Positions 1 through 8,427 of a DNA stretch of 64,000 nt are shown here, in pieces. Both the position numbers and the translations under genes were made by a program. The notes under the pieces were generated by a model. It was not told the origin of the DNA. It saw only the letters and a list, made by a program, of their open reading frames with translations, and did no database searches. The stretch is from DASZQY01 sp963843565 (lineage in GTDB: Bacteria; Pseudomonadota; Alphaproteobacteria; Rhizobiales; Kaistiaceae): NCBI GenBank assembly GCA_963843565.1, contig CAWJKY010000003.1, positions 1,488,001 through 1,552,000 on the forward strand, read 5' to 3'. Numbering within the stretch: the stretch's first letter is position 1; each line of letters opens with the position of its first letter.

Positions 1-1
1 T

Positions 2-649
2 GTGAGAGCGGCCGGATACGGCACAAAGCGCATTCGCCTGGACGTTTCCGTCGTCCGCGGGCTCGAGTATTACACCGGCCCGGTCTTCGAGGCCGAACTC
101 ACCGCCGAAATCCCGAACGACAAAGGCCAGAAGGTCGTCTTCGGCGCGGTCGGTGGCGGCGGGCGCTACGACGGTCTCGTCGGGCGCTTCATGATCGAGA
201 ACGTGCCGGCGACCGGCTTCTCGATCGGCGTGTCGCGGCTGCAGGCGGCGCTGACCGCGCTCGGCAAGCTCGAGGACAAGGCCGCCACCGGCCCGGTCGT
301 CGTGCTGGTGATGGATAAGGAGCGCATCGCCGACTACCAGAAGATGGTCGCCGAGCTGCGCAAGTATCAAATCCCCGCCGAGCTCTACCTCGGCTCTTCC
401 GGCATGAAGGCGCAGATGAAATACGCCGACCGCCGCGACGCGCCGCTGGTCATCATTCAGGGCGGCGACGAGAAGGCCAAGGGCATCGTCCAGATCAAGG
501 ACATGCGCGCCGGCAAGGAAGCCGCTGCGAACATCGCCGACAACGCCGAGTGGCGCGAGGAGCGCCCCGGCCAGGAAGAGGTGGCGGAGGCCGACATGGT
601 CGAGGCGGTCAACCGGCTGCTCGGCCGCGGCGAACGGCGCGACCCGTGA
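2..649 (+). CDS. hisS: Histidyl-tRNA synthetase, C-terminal part (cut by window start)
   Basis: Charges tRNA-His with histidine in the cytoplasm. Only the last 215 residues are present; the true start lies upstream, so the GTG at base 2 is not a real start. Visible are the histidine-binding segment SVVRGLEYYTGPVFEAE, the class II motif 3 region GGGGRYDGLVGRF, and a C-terminal anticodon-binding domain (about residues 98-215). The segment reads RGLEYYTGPVFE rather than the RGLDYYNRTVFE of most bacterial HisRS, as expected for the divergent HisRS of Rhizobiales-like Alphaproteobacteria. That fits the tRNA-His at 49.6 kb, which lacks G-1 and has A73. It is followed by the paralogue hisZ and by hisG, a common rhizobial order. 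Confidence 0.95.
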   Translation: MRAAGYGTKRIRLDVSVVRGLEYYTGPVFEAELTAEIPNDKGQKVVFGAVGGGGRYDGLVGRFMIENVPATGFSIGVSRLQAALTALGKLEDKAATGPVVVLVMDKERIADYQKMVAELRKYQIPAELYLGSSGMKAQMKYADRRDAPLVIIQGGDEKAKGIVQIKDMRAGKEAAANIADNAEWREERPGQEEVAEADMVEAVNRLLGRGERRDP

Positions 650-841
650 CAAGGTTCCCGCAATACCCCCCTCAAGCGTCGCTAGCGTCCGCTTCGCGGC
701 CGAAGCGACGCTGTCTCCCCCACAAGGGGGGAGAGGGTGAAGCGGCACCGCCTCCCCCCTTGTGGGGAGGCCGGATTTCCCCGACTTGCGGGAGCAAGTC
801 GGCATCGGAAATCCGGGAGGGGGGTCCGCGGTCGCCCGCCA
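650..841. repeat. Cluster of palindromic intergenic repeats between hisS and hisZ
   Basis: Three hairpins follow one another. The first has arms at 675-682 and 705-712 (AGCGTCGC/GCGACGCT). The second is a pair of inverted C-run elements around CTCCCCC...CAAGGGGGGAG (715-733) and CCTCCCC...GGGGAGG (751-770). The third is a nested stem with outer arms CCGGATTTCC (771-780) and GGAAATCCGG (807-816) and inner arms CCGACTTGC (781-789) and GCAAGTCGG (794-802). The flanks CCCCTCAAGC and GCTGTCTCCCCC recur at 33.2 kb around a different stem, so this is a repeat family rather than a private terminator. No gene is seen here. Confidence 0.7.
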
Positions 842-1928
842 ATGACCGAGTCATACGAATCGCTTCGCCGGCTTCTTTCAGACGCCGGTTACGCTTTCGT
901 CGAGCCGCCGATCGTCCATCCGGCGAGCGTCTTCGTCGAACTCCTCGGCGAGGACCTGCGCCGCCGCCTCTATCTGACGTCGGCGGACGACGGCACCGAA
1001 CTGGCGCTCCGCCCCGACTACACGATCCCCGTGACGCTCCACCACCTCGCCACCGGCGAGGTGCAGCGCAAGGCGAACTACGCTTATCTCGGCCCGGTCT
1101 TCCGGGTGCGGACCGGCGAGAGCGGCGAGTTCCGCCAGGCGGGCGTGGAATTGTTCGGGCGTACCGACCGGGTCGCCGCCGACGCCGACATGCTGCAGCT
1201 CGCCTTCGCGGCGGCGCGCCTGTTCGGCGTGCGCCAGCCGCTGGTGCGGATCGGCGATTCGGCCCTGTTCGCCGCGCTCCTCGACGCCCTTGGCCTCAAC
1301 GCGCCGTGGCAGCGGCGGCTGGAGCGCGCCTTCGGCGACACCCAGCGCCTCAGGAGCTTCATCGGCAAGGCCAACGGCAAGGCGAAGACCGCCCCCTCCC
1401 CGCTGGCCGGCGCCAGCCGCGCCAAGGTGCGCGCCGCCGTCGCCGCCCAGTTCGCCGAAACCGGCCTCGGCGAAGCCAGCGGCCGCAGCGCCGACGAGAT
1501 CGCCGAGCGCGTCATGGAAAAAGCCGCGTTGGCCGAAGGCATCCCGGCGCCGGCCGCCGCGGCGCTCACTGATTTTCTCGCCATCTCCGGGACGCCGGCC
1601 GAGTTCGATCGCGGCGCTCCGGGCGCTCTCAAAACGCGCGCGTATCGACATCGGCAAGGCCATCGACCGCTTCGCCGAGCGCACCGACGCCTTCGCCGCC
1701 CACGGCATCGATGTCGACCGGCTGACCTTCGCCGCGGATTTCGGCCGTCGCCTCGATTACTACACCGGCTTCGTGTTCGAGTTTCGCAAGCGCGGCCAAA
1801 GCGCCCCGATCGTCGGCGGCGGACGCTACGACCGCATGACCGCGCACGTCGGCGCGGGCGGGCGGGCCGTGCCGGCGGTGGGCTTCGCCGTCTGGCTCGA
1901 CCGCATCGCCGGGGACCGCGTGCAATGA
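842..1928 (+). pseudogene. hisZ: ATP phosphoribosyltransferase regulatory subunit HisZ, frameshifted
   Basis: HisZ is a HisRS paralogue without aminoacylation activity; it activates short-form HisG in the first step of histidine synthesis. ATG 842 begins MTESYESLRRLLSDAGYAF, and homology runs in that frame to about base 1612 (ISGTPAEFDR). It then continues one frame later (ALRALSKRARIDIG ... ADFGRRLDYYTGFVFE ... GGGRYDRM) to the TGA at 1926-1928. Skipping one base near 1610-1616, in a GC-rich run, restores a single 361-codon gene, the usual HisZ size. Without the correction the first frame runs through the rest of hisZ and into hisG. Since the HisG here is the short form that needs HisZ, this is either a sequencing or assembly error or a recent mutation. 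The end overlaps hisG by ATGA. Confidence 0.85.
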
Positions 1929-2635
1929 GCGACCCGCTGATCATCGCCGTGCCCTCCAAGGGGCGGCTGCAGCAGGCGACGCAGGAGTTCTTCGCCGGCG
2001 CCGGCCTGGAGATCGTGCCGTCGGGGAGCGCGCGCAGCTACCGCGGCCGCATCGCCAGCGTTGCCGGCGTCGAGATCGCCTACCTGTCGGCGCCCGAAAT
2101 CGCGCGCGAGGTTGGCGCCGGCGCCGTCCACGCCGGTGTCACCGGGCGCGACCAGATCGAGGAGAAGGTGCCGGACTTCGCGAGCCGCACGGAGCTTGCC
2201 GCGCCTCTGGGCTTCGGCCACGCCGACCTCGTCGTCGCCGTGCCGGAACCGTGGATCGACGTGGAGACCATGGAAGACCTCGACGACGTCGCGGCCGGGT
2301 TCCGCCCGCGCCACGGGCGGCGCCTGACGGTCGCCACCAAGTACGTCACCATCACGCGCCGCTTCTTCGCCGGCCATGGCATCGCCGACTACCGGATCGT
2401 GGAAAGCCTGGGCGCGACCGAGGGCGCGCCGGCGTCCGGCGCCGCCGACCTCATCGTCGACATCACCTCGACCGGGGCGACGCTCAGCGCCAACGGGCTG
2501 AAGGTGCTCGCCGACGGCGTCATCCTGAAGTCCGAGGCCTATCTCGTGGCGAGCCGCGTGGCGGCCTTCGACGCCCGCCAGAAAAAGGCCCTCGCCGCGA
2601 TCGTGGCGAAGCTCAGAACGGCGGCGCGCGGCTAG
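1925..2635 (+). CDS. hisG: ATP phosphoribosyltransferase, short form
   Basis: Catalyses ATP + PRPP to phosphoribosyl-ATP, the committed step of histidine synthesis. At 236 residues it is the short HisG type, which lacks the C-terminal regulatory domain and works with HisZ. Recognisable segments are IAVPSKGRLQ at the N terminus, GVTGRDQIEE, TKYVTITRRFF, and the PRPP-binding loop DLIVDITSTGATL. The ATG overlaps the hisZ stop (ATGA), implying translational coupling. The neighbours hisS and hisZ complete a typical rhizobial histidine cluster. Confidence 0.95.
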   Translation: MSDPLIIAVPSKGRLQQATQEFFAGAGLEIVPSGSARSYRGRIASVAGVEIAYLSAPEIAREVGAGAVHAGVTGRDQIEEKVPDFASRTELAAPLGFGHADLVVAVPEPWIDVETMEDLDDVAAGFRPRHGRRLTVATKYVTITRRFFAGHGIADYRIVESLGATEGAPASGAADLIVDITSTGATLSANGLKVLADGVILKSEAYLVASRVAAFDARQKKALAAIVAKLRTAARG

Positions 2636-2920
2636 CGGCAGACCCCGCCAGACGCCCCGCGAATCGGGCGAATCCGGCCATTCCAAAGGATGGGCGGGCG
2701 CCGACCGGCGCCGTCGGGCCGATCCGGCCGGAATCCGGCGCGATTCCCCAGCGAGAACCTCGAAAAATGGGGCTCGCAACTTGTCCGAGGTCAAATCGCG
2801 TTTTTTGAATGTGTGATCTTGTCCCCCCGAATTTGAAGCTCTTCGGCCCGGACGGCGCCAGCCGTCGGGCTGCCACCGGCCGCCAGGCACGGATCGGGAC
2901 TGGACAAGGAGACGGGTTCG

Positions 2921-3418
2921 ATGAGCGAAGCTGGCGCGCCGATCAAGCTTTTCGCGACCCTCCTGCTCTTCTGGCTGCTGCTCAGCGCGTCGCTCGCCCC
3001 TGAATCGGTCGTCGTCGGCGTGCTCGTCGCGGCGGCCGTCGCTTTCTTCCTGCGCACCAACCTCACCTACCTCACCGGCTACCGCTTCACCCTCGCCTCG
3101 CTGGCGGCGACCGTCGCCTACGTCGCCTATTTCCTGAAGGAACTGGTCAAGGCGAACCTCGCCATGGCGACGCTCGTGCTGACCCCCTCGCTGCCGGTCA
3201 AGCCGGCGATCGTCAGGGTACGGACTCACCTGACCAATCCGGTCGCCCGGCTGCTTCTCGCCAATTCCATCACGCTCACCCCGGGCACCCTGTCCGTCGA
3301 GATGAAGGGCGAGTGGCTCTACGTCCACTGGGTCGTCGCAGAGGCCACCGAGGCCGAAGCCGCCACGCGCGCCATCGCCGCCGGCTTCGAACGCTATCTG
3401 GAGGTCATGTATGGCTGA
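2921..3418 (+). CDS. mnhE: MnhE/MrpE-like subunit, first gene of the MBS-like operon
   Basis: Small membrane subunit of Mrp-type cation/proton antiporter modules (MbhA/MbsA in archaeal complexes). It has 165 residues with two or three N-terminal hydrophobic segments (about 8-42 and 58-85), then a soluble tail with the family pattern NPVARLLLANSITLTPGTLSV near residues 105-125. A good ribosome site (AAGGAGA) lies 8-9 bases before ATG 2921. It opens a run of 13 genes in one direction, nearly all overlapping or a few bases apart, so the promoter should lie in 2636-2920; no convincing promoter was picked there. MnhF starts inside its last codons. Confidence 0.9.
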   Translation: MSEAGAPIKLFATLLLFWLLLSASLAPESVVVGVLVAAAVAFFLRTNLTYLTGYRFTLASLAATVAYVAYFLKELVKANLAMATLVLTPSLPVKPAIVRVRTHLTNPVARLLLANSITLTPGTLSVEMKGEWLYVHWVVAEATEAEAATRAIAAGFERYLEVMYG

Positions 3419-3674
3419 CCTGTTGCTGACGCTCGCCGGGCTCGCCGCCGCGGGCGCCTTCCTGCTGGCGCTCTATCGCTTCGTGGCGGGGCCGCACGCC
3501 GTCGACCGGGTGGTCGCCTTCGACGTGCTCACCGTCATCTCGGTGACCGGCATCGTGCTCGCGGCGCTCGCCTCGGGTCGCGAGATCTATCTCGATGTGG
3601 CGCTGGTCTACGCGCTCCTGTCCTTCCTCGGCGTGATCGTCGCTGCCCGCTATCTCGAGGGAGGCGAGCAATGA
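3411..3674 (+). CDS. mnhF: MnhF/MrpF-like antiporter subunit
   Basis: Short integral membrane protein (87 residues, three predicted helices) of the Mrp/Mbh cation-translocation module, equivalent to MbhB. The family signature is the stretch from RFVAGPHAVDRVVAFDVLT (about residues 24-42), followed by a hydrophobic helix ending VALVYALLSFLGVIVAARYLE. It overlaps mnhE by 8 bases and mnhG by 4, indicating translational coupling in one transcript. Confidence 0.92.
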   Translation: MADLLLTLAGLAAAGAFLLALYRFVAGPHAVDRVVAFDVLTVISVTGIVLAALASGREIYLDVALVYALLSFLGVIVAARYLEGGEQ

Positions 3675-4003
3675 GCGACCTTCTGCCCATCGTCGGCGGC
3701 CTGTCGCTGCTCGCCGGAACGCTGTTCCTGGCTCTGGGCGGCCTCGGGCTCTTGCGGATGCCCGATACCTACACGCGCATCCAGGCCGGCACGAAAGCGA
3801 CGACACTCGGCACGCTGCTGACGCTCGTTGGCGCGGCGCTGCTGGTGCCCGGCTGGTCGCTGAAGCTGCTGTTGATCCTGCTGTTCGTGATGTTCACCAA
3901 CCCCCTGTCGAGCCAGTTCCTCGCCCGCGCCACGCACCGCGCGCGGATCGCGCCGATGGCGCGCGCCGACCAGCTGGCCGAAGACGGAGAAGACCTCGCA
4001 TGA
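3671..4003 (+). CDS. mnhG: MnhG/MrpG-like antiporter subunit
   Basis: Third small membrane subunit of the Mrp-type module (MbhC equivalent), 110 residues and three hydrophobic segments. The diagnostic run GLLRMPDTYTRIQAGTKATT (about residues 33-52) is typical of MnhG, where a conserved MPD-Y-R-HA-K pattern joins the first and second helices. It overlaps its neighbours by 4 bases at each end. A charged C-terminal tail (about residues 88-110) presumably lies in the cytoplasm. Confidence 0.92.
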   Translation: MSDLLPIVGGLSLLAGTLFLALGGLGLLRMPDTYTRIQAGTKATTLGTLLTLVGAALLVPGWSLKLLLILLFVMFTNPLSSQFLARATHRARIAPMARADQLAEDGEDLA

Positions 4004-4254
4004 GCGCGCTCGTTCTGCCGATGAGCCTCATTCTCGCCGTCGCGATGATCGGCATGGCGGCGGTGGCCCTGTTCGCCGCCGGGCGCGTCACGGCGGTGCT
4101 CGCCGCCGGGCTCGTCAGTTTGTTTGCCTCGGTCCTCTTCTTGCTGATGTTCGCGCCGGACGTGGCGATGACCGAAGCCGCGATCGGATCGGGGCTCACC
4201 ACCTTCCTGTTCTTCTTCGTGCTCGGGCGGATGCGCCGGGAGAACCGGTCATGA
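4000..4254 (+). CDS. MbhD-like (DUF4040) membrane subunit
   Basis: 84 residues with three hydrophobic segments. The segment MFAPDVAMTEAAIGSGLTT (about residues 49-67) is the hallmark of the DUF4040/MbhD domain, which in canonical Mrp antiporters is part of the long C-terminal extension of MrpA. Here it is a separate gene, as in archaeal membrane-bound hydrogenase and sulfane reductase clusters and unlike the standard bacterial mrpA. The acidic residues in this helix take part in the ion path in known structures. ATGA overlaps occur at both ends. Confidence 0.88.
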   Translation: MSALVLPMSLILAVAMIGMAAVALFAAGRVTAVLAAGLVSLFASVLFLLMFAPDVAMTEAAIGSGLTTFLFFFVLGRMRRENRS

Positions 4255-4958
4255 GCGCGCGCCACAGCATCGTCATCGTCCTCCTCGCCCTCCTCGGGGG
4301 CGCCTTCTTCGTGCTGCTCACCGGCTATCTGCCCGACGCCAGCCTCAACCGGTCGGCGCTCTACTACGCCCAGAACACCGTCGCCGAGACCGGCGCCCAG
4401 AACGTCGTCGCCGCGATCATCGTCACCTACCGCGGCCTCGATACGCTGGGCGAGGTCACGGTGCTGTTCCTGACCGCGGCGATCATCGGGGTGTCGCTCA
4501 GCCAGCTGCGCGCCCCGCGCCCCGCCGCCGGCGCCGGCGTCCTGCCCTCCGGCGAACTGCTCCACACCGGGGCGCGCCTGCTCCTGCCGCTGATCGTGCT
4601 GTTCGGCGCCTACGTCTTCGTCAACGGGCACCTGACCCCCGGTGGCGGCTTCCAGGGCGGCGCGGTGCTCGCCTCCGGCGTGCTGCTCATGCTGCTCGCC
4701 GATCCCGACCGGCGCTTTAGCCACGGCACGATCTCCGGCACCGAGGGCGGCTCCGGCCTCCTCTACCTGCTGGTCGGGCTTCTCGGCGTCGCGTTCGCCG
4801 GCGGGTTCCTCGACAACCGCATCCTGCCGCTGGGCTCGCTCGGCAGCATCCTGTCGGCCGGCGCCATCCCGCTCATCTACGTGCTGATCGGCCTGAAGGT
4901 CGGGGCGGAGTTCTCCTCCATCCTCGAGAGCTTCGAAGAGACGGAGGACGCGGCATGA
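4251..4958 (+). CDS. mnhB: MbhE-MnhB fusion membrane subunit
   Basis: 235 residues in two parts. Residues 1-95 resemble MbhE (the end of the MrpA extension), with NTVAETGAQNVVAAIIVTYRGLDTLGE in the middle. Residues about 100-230 are an MnhB/MrpB domain with VFGAY/VNGHLTPGGGFQGGAVLAS and IPLIYVLIGLKVGAEFS. About six or seven membrane helices are expected. This is equivalent to MbhE plus MbhF. Together with the preceding gene it supplies the whole MrpA C-terminal module without an MrpA protein. It is coupled by 4-base overlaps to the genes on both sides. Confidence 0.88.
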   Translation: MSARHSIVIVLLALLGGAFFVLLTGYLPDASLNRSALYYAQNTVAETGAQNVVAAIIVTYRGLDTLGEVTVLFLTAAIIGVSLSQLRAPRPAAGAGVLPSGELLHTGARLLLPLIVLFGAYVFVNGHLTPGGGFQGGAVLASGVLLMLLADPDRRFSHGTISGTEGGSGLLYLLVGLLGVAFAGGFLDNRILPLGSLGSILSAGAIPLIYVLIGLKVGAEFSSILESFEETEDAA

Positions 4959-5308
4959 TCCAGATCGCGCTCGCCACCGGCTTCATCCTCGTCCTCTTGG
5001 GTCTCTACGCGGCGCTCACCAACCGCGACATCGTCCGCATGATCGTCGGCTTCACCATCGCCGATACCGGCGTCAACGTGGTGCTGGTTGCGGTCGGCGT
5101 GCTGCCCGGGCGCACGGCCCCGATCCTCGACACGATCGCGCCAGCCGAAGCTGCCCAGCGGATCATCGACCCGGTGCCGCAGGCCCTCGTACTCACGGCC
5201 ATCGTCATCGGGCTCGGCATCACCGCGCTGATGCTCGCCTATGCCTACCAGTTGTTCCGTCAGGGCCGCAGCCTCGACATCTCCAACTTCAGAGACCTGA
5301 AATGGTAA
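4955..5308 (+). CDS. mnhC: MnhC/NuoK-like subunit
   Basis: 117-residue, three-helix membrane protein of the NuoK/MrpC family (MbhG equivalent). Seen are ALTNRDIVRMIVGFTIADTGVNVVLVAVG (about residues 21-49), containing the conserved charged and polar positions of the second helix, and DPVPQALVLTAIVIGLGITALMLA (about 72-95), the classic NuoK/MrpC third-helix motif. It overlaps the long pump-subunit gene by 7 bases. Confidence 0.92.
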   Translation: MIQIALATGFILVLLGLYAALTNRDIVRMIVGFTIADTGVNVVLVAVGVLPGRTAPILDTIAPAEAAQRIIDPVPQALVLTAIVIGLGITALMLAYAYQLFRQGRSLDISNFRDLKW

Positions 5309-8300
5309 GCGCCCTCTTCCTGATCGTCGCAGGGCTCGGCGGCGCCTTTGCCCTCGGCTTCTTCCGCGAGAGCCAGGTGCGCTCGGCCTATCTGGTCACG
5401 AACGCGATCGTCGCCTTCATGGCGGCGATTGCCCTGTCGTGGACGCTGGCGCTCGCCCTCGGCTGGGTCGGCGCCGTCGATATCACCACCGCCGGCACCG
5501 CGCCGCCCTTCGCGATCAACCTGCGCGTCGGGCTGACCGAAGCCGCCCTCCTTTCGATCGTCACGGCAACCGGGCTCTTCTCGGCGCTCGCCATGCGGGA
5601 CGCGCTCCTCCGCCACGGCCAGCGTTCGATGGCGGTGCTGCTGGTGCTCATCATGGCGCTGTCGGGCCTGGTGATGACCCGCGACGTTTTCAACCTGTTC
5701 GTCTTCGTCGAGCTGATCGTTATCGCCTCGGCCGGCCTCGTGCTGCTTTCCGAAGACGCCCGCGCCATCGCCGCCGGTTTCAAATACCTGATCGTGGCGC
5801 AGGTGATCTCGGTGCTGCTGCTGATCGGCATCATCTTCACCTATCACGCCAATGGCTCGCTCAATATCGACGACATCGCCGCCCAGCCAATGGCCTTCAG
5901 CGGGGCGTCGCTGGCGCTCTTCCTGGTGCTCGTCGCGCTGCTGCTCGAACTGAAGCCGTTCCCGGCCAACGGCTGGGCGCTCGACATCTACGAGGCGGCC
6001 CACCCGGGCTTCGCCGCGCTGTTCTCCGCCGCGTCCGGCACCGCCGCGCTGTTCGCCGCCGACAAGCTGTTTGCCGCCGCCGGCCCCGCCTGGCTGCCGC
6101 TCGCCACCGGCGTCGGGCTCCTGACCTTCCTCGCCGCCAACGTGCTGGCGCTGTCGCAGACCCACGACCGCCGCCTGCTCGGCTATTCATCCGTGGCGCA
6201 GATCGGCCTCGTGCTCGCAGTCATCGGCCAGCGCGACGTGCTCGGCGATGGCTACCTGTTCGTCGCCGGCGGCATCCTGGTTACCCACGCGGTGGCCAAG
6301 GCCGGCCTCTTCTGGCTGTCCGATTTCGTGCGCGGTCGCACCCTCGCCGACTGGGCGGCGCTGCGCACCACTCCCGTCCTGATCTTCGCGTTCGCCACCT
6401 TCATCGCCATGCTGGTCGGGCTGCCGCCCTTCCCCGGCTTCTACGCCAAGTGGAACCTCGCCCATGCGCTGGTCGCCGCCGACCGGCTGCCGACCCTGGG
6501 GCTGATCCTCGCCGGCGCGCTGATCGAGGCGGGCTACATGTTTCGCTGGTTCGGCTATGCCGTGAAACGGGAGGCCGGCGCACCCCTGGTCGTTGCCATG
6601 GCGAAGACCGTTCCGGTGCTCGTGGCGCTCGCCGCGGGCTGGGGGCTGGGCTTCGTGTGGGGCGCGCTCAGTGGCAACCTCAACCTGTTGACCGCCGTGC
6701 CGGTGCTCTTCGCGCTCGCCTTCCTGCCGCTCGATTTCCTGCCAGCGCGCGTCAAGAACGTCATTGCGATCGCCGGGCTGGTGGCGTGGTTTGCGTTCCG
6801 CTACCCGAGCTACGACGCGCTCCAGACGCTGTTCGCGATCATCATGATCCTCGGCGGCGCGGTGATCCTGCTCGCCTCGTTCGTGGAGAGCGGCCGCCGT
6901 GTCGGCTTCTACCCGTCGGCGATGCTCATGTATGCGGGCCTTGCCCTCCTGATCGAGGCGCACACCAGCTTCGCCTTCTTCGCCGCGTGGGAAGTGCTCA
7001 CCGTCGGGTCCTACTTCCTGATCCTGCGCGGCAAGCTCTCGGAGCCGCACGCGCTCTCCTACATCCTCTTCTCGCTGGGCGGCGCCTTCGCACTGCTCGC
7101 CGGGTTCGCGCTCGCCGCCGGCGGCGTGCAGCCCTTCGCGCTGAAAGGCCTGAAGACCGTGCCCGCTGACATCGGGCCTCTCGTCTTCGTTCTCCTCGCT
7201 GTCGGCTTCATGACCAAGACCGCCTCGATCGGCCTGCATATCTGGCTGCCCGGCGCCCACGCCGAAGCCGAGACCGACGTCTCGCCGATGGTCTCCGGCA
7301 TCCTGCTCAAGGCCGGGCTCTTCGGCCTCTGGCTGCTCCTCACCCATATGGGCCACCAGACCCTCTACGGCGTCGACCTCACCCATGTGCTGGTGTGGAT
7401 CGGGGCGCTGTCGGCCTTCATCGGCGCGGTGCTCGCGGTCTTCCAGGAAGACGCCAAGCGCCTGCTCGCCTACTCCTCGATCTCGCAGATGGGCTACGCG
7501 CTCTTCGGCCTCGGGCTGATGACCCATCTCGGCTGGCTGCTGGCGCTGATGTTCGTCATCAACCACTACGTCTACAAGTCGATGCTCTTCCTGGCGGTCG
7601 GTGGCGTCTACAAGCGCACCCACACCAAGCTCATGTACAAGATGGGCGGGCTGATCACGCTGATGCCCTTCACCTTCGTGTCGGTGCTGGTCGGCATCAT
7701 CGCCATGTCGGGCGTGCCGCCGCTGTCGGGCTTCGGCGGACGCTGGATATTCTATCAGGCGATCCTCGACGGCGGCCAGAAGCTGCCGCTGATCCTCATC
7801 TTCATGGCCGGCCCGGTCGGCTTCCTCTACCTCTTCCGGCTGATCCACACGATCTTCCTCGGCCAGCTCCACGACGAGCACCGCAAGCTAAAGGAAGCCC
7901 CCCTTTGGATCGTCGTGCCCCAGATGCTCTACGTCGCCTTCCTGATCGCCTTCGCGATCCTGCCGGGCATGGCCCTGCAGAGGGTCGACGCCTACATCGG
8001 CGGCATCTTCGGCGACCAGCCGCTGGTCTGGCAGGGCCGCGAGATCATCTCGCAATACGGCTACTGGAACCCGGTGGCGATCATGATCGTGATCGGGGTC
8101 ATCTTCGTGACCATCTTCGGCCTCCTCATCTGGATGAACCACAACGCCCAGTGGGTGAAGCAGTTCAACATCGTGTTCGCCGCCGAGCGGCCCTTCAAGC
8201 CGCAGACCACTCACTTCGCGTGGAACTTCTTCGCTCCCTACCGCAAGGCCATGGGCCTCATCGAGACGCCGGCCGCCACTTCCTTCTGGTCGGGCGTCAC

Positions 8301-8427
8301 CGACACGCTCGCCGGCACCGCCGAGTTCGGCCGCCGCCTCTACACCGGCAACGGCCAGACCTACGCCGTGCAGGTCCTGTTCTTCGTGGTCGCCGTCTAC
8401 CTGATCGCCATGGGAGGCGTGTCATGA
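5302..8427 (+). CDS. Fused double proton/cation pump subunit (two NuoL/MrpD-like domains)
   Basis: 1041 residues, about twice the length of one NuoL/M/N or MrpD protein. The N-terminal pump (about 1-480) has the helix-5 glutamate E137 (NLFVFVELIV), the helix-7 lysine K218 (LELKPFPANGW) and K333 (THAVAKAGLFW). The C-terminal pump (about 500-1041) has E564 (AAWEVLTVGS), K639 (FMTKTASIG), K670 (ILLKAG) and K760 (NHYVYKSMLF). Both halves therefore keep the residues used for ion translocation, so neither looks like a scaffold. In archaeal MBS two separate genes, mbsH and mbsH', occupy this place; here they are one reading frame. A start downstream of the junction was not identified. The C terminus has extra helices after residue 900. 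The NuoH-like gene overlaps its stop. Confidence 0.9.
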   Translation: MVSALFLIVAGLGGAFALGFFRESQVRSAYLVTNAIVAFMAAIALSWTLALALGWVGAVDITTAGTAPPFAINLRVGLTEAALLSIVTATGLFSALAMRDALLRHGQRSMAVLLVLIMALSGLVMTRDVFNLFVFVELIVIASAGLVLLSEDARAIAAGFKYLIVAQVISVLLLIGIIFTYHANGSLNIDDIAAQPMAFSGASLALFLVLVALLLELKPFPANGWALDIYEAAHPGFAALFSAASGTAALFAADKLFAAAGPAWLPLATGVGLLTFLAANVLALSQTHDRRLLGYSSVAQIGLVLAVIGQRDVLGDGYLFVAGGILVTHAVAKAGLFWLSDFVRGRTLADWAALRTTPVLIFAFATFIAMLVGLPPFPGFYAKWNLAHALVAADRLPTLGLILAGALIEAGYMFRWFGYAVKREAGAPLVVAMAKTVPVLVALAAGWGLGFVWGALSGNLNLLTAVPVLFALAFLPLDFLPARVKNVIAIAGLVAWFAFRYPSYDALQTLFAIIMILGGAVILLASFVESGRRVGFYPSAMLMYAGLALLIEAHTSFAFFAAWEVLTVGSYFLILRGKLSEPHALSYILFSLGGAFALLAGFALAAGGVQPFALKGLKTVPADIGPLVFVLLAVGFMTKTASIGLHIWLPGAHAEAETDVSPMVSGILLKAGLFGLWLLLTHMGHQTLYGVDLTHVLVWIGALSAFIGAVLAVFQEDAKRLLAYSSISQMGYALFGLGLMTHLGWLLALMFVINHYVYKSMLFLAVGGVYKRTHTKLMYKMGGLITLMPFTFVSVLVGIIAMSGVPPLSGFGGRWIFYQAILDGGQKLPLILIFMAGPVGFLYLFRLIHTIFLGQLHDEHRKLKEAPLWIVVPQMLYVAFLIAFAILPGMALQRVDAYIGGIFGDQPLVWQGREIISQYGYWNPVAIMIVIGVIFVTIFGLLIWMNHNAQWVKQFNIVFAAERPFKPQTTHFAWNFFAPYRKAMGLIETPAATSFWSGVTDTLAGTAEFGRRLYTGNGQTYAVQVLFFVVAVYLIAMGGVS

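Noticed and set aside
737..2635. Continuous 632-codon frame suggesting a HisZ-HisG fusion protein
   Set aside because: The middle part (after about base 1613) is Arg/Pro/His-rich out-of-frame translation, while HisZ homology continues in another frame and ends with its own stop overlapping a good hisG ATG. It is a frameshift artefact, not a fusion.
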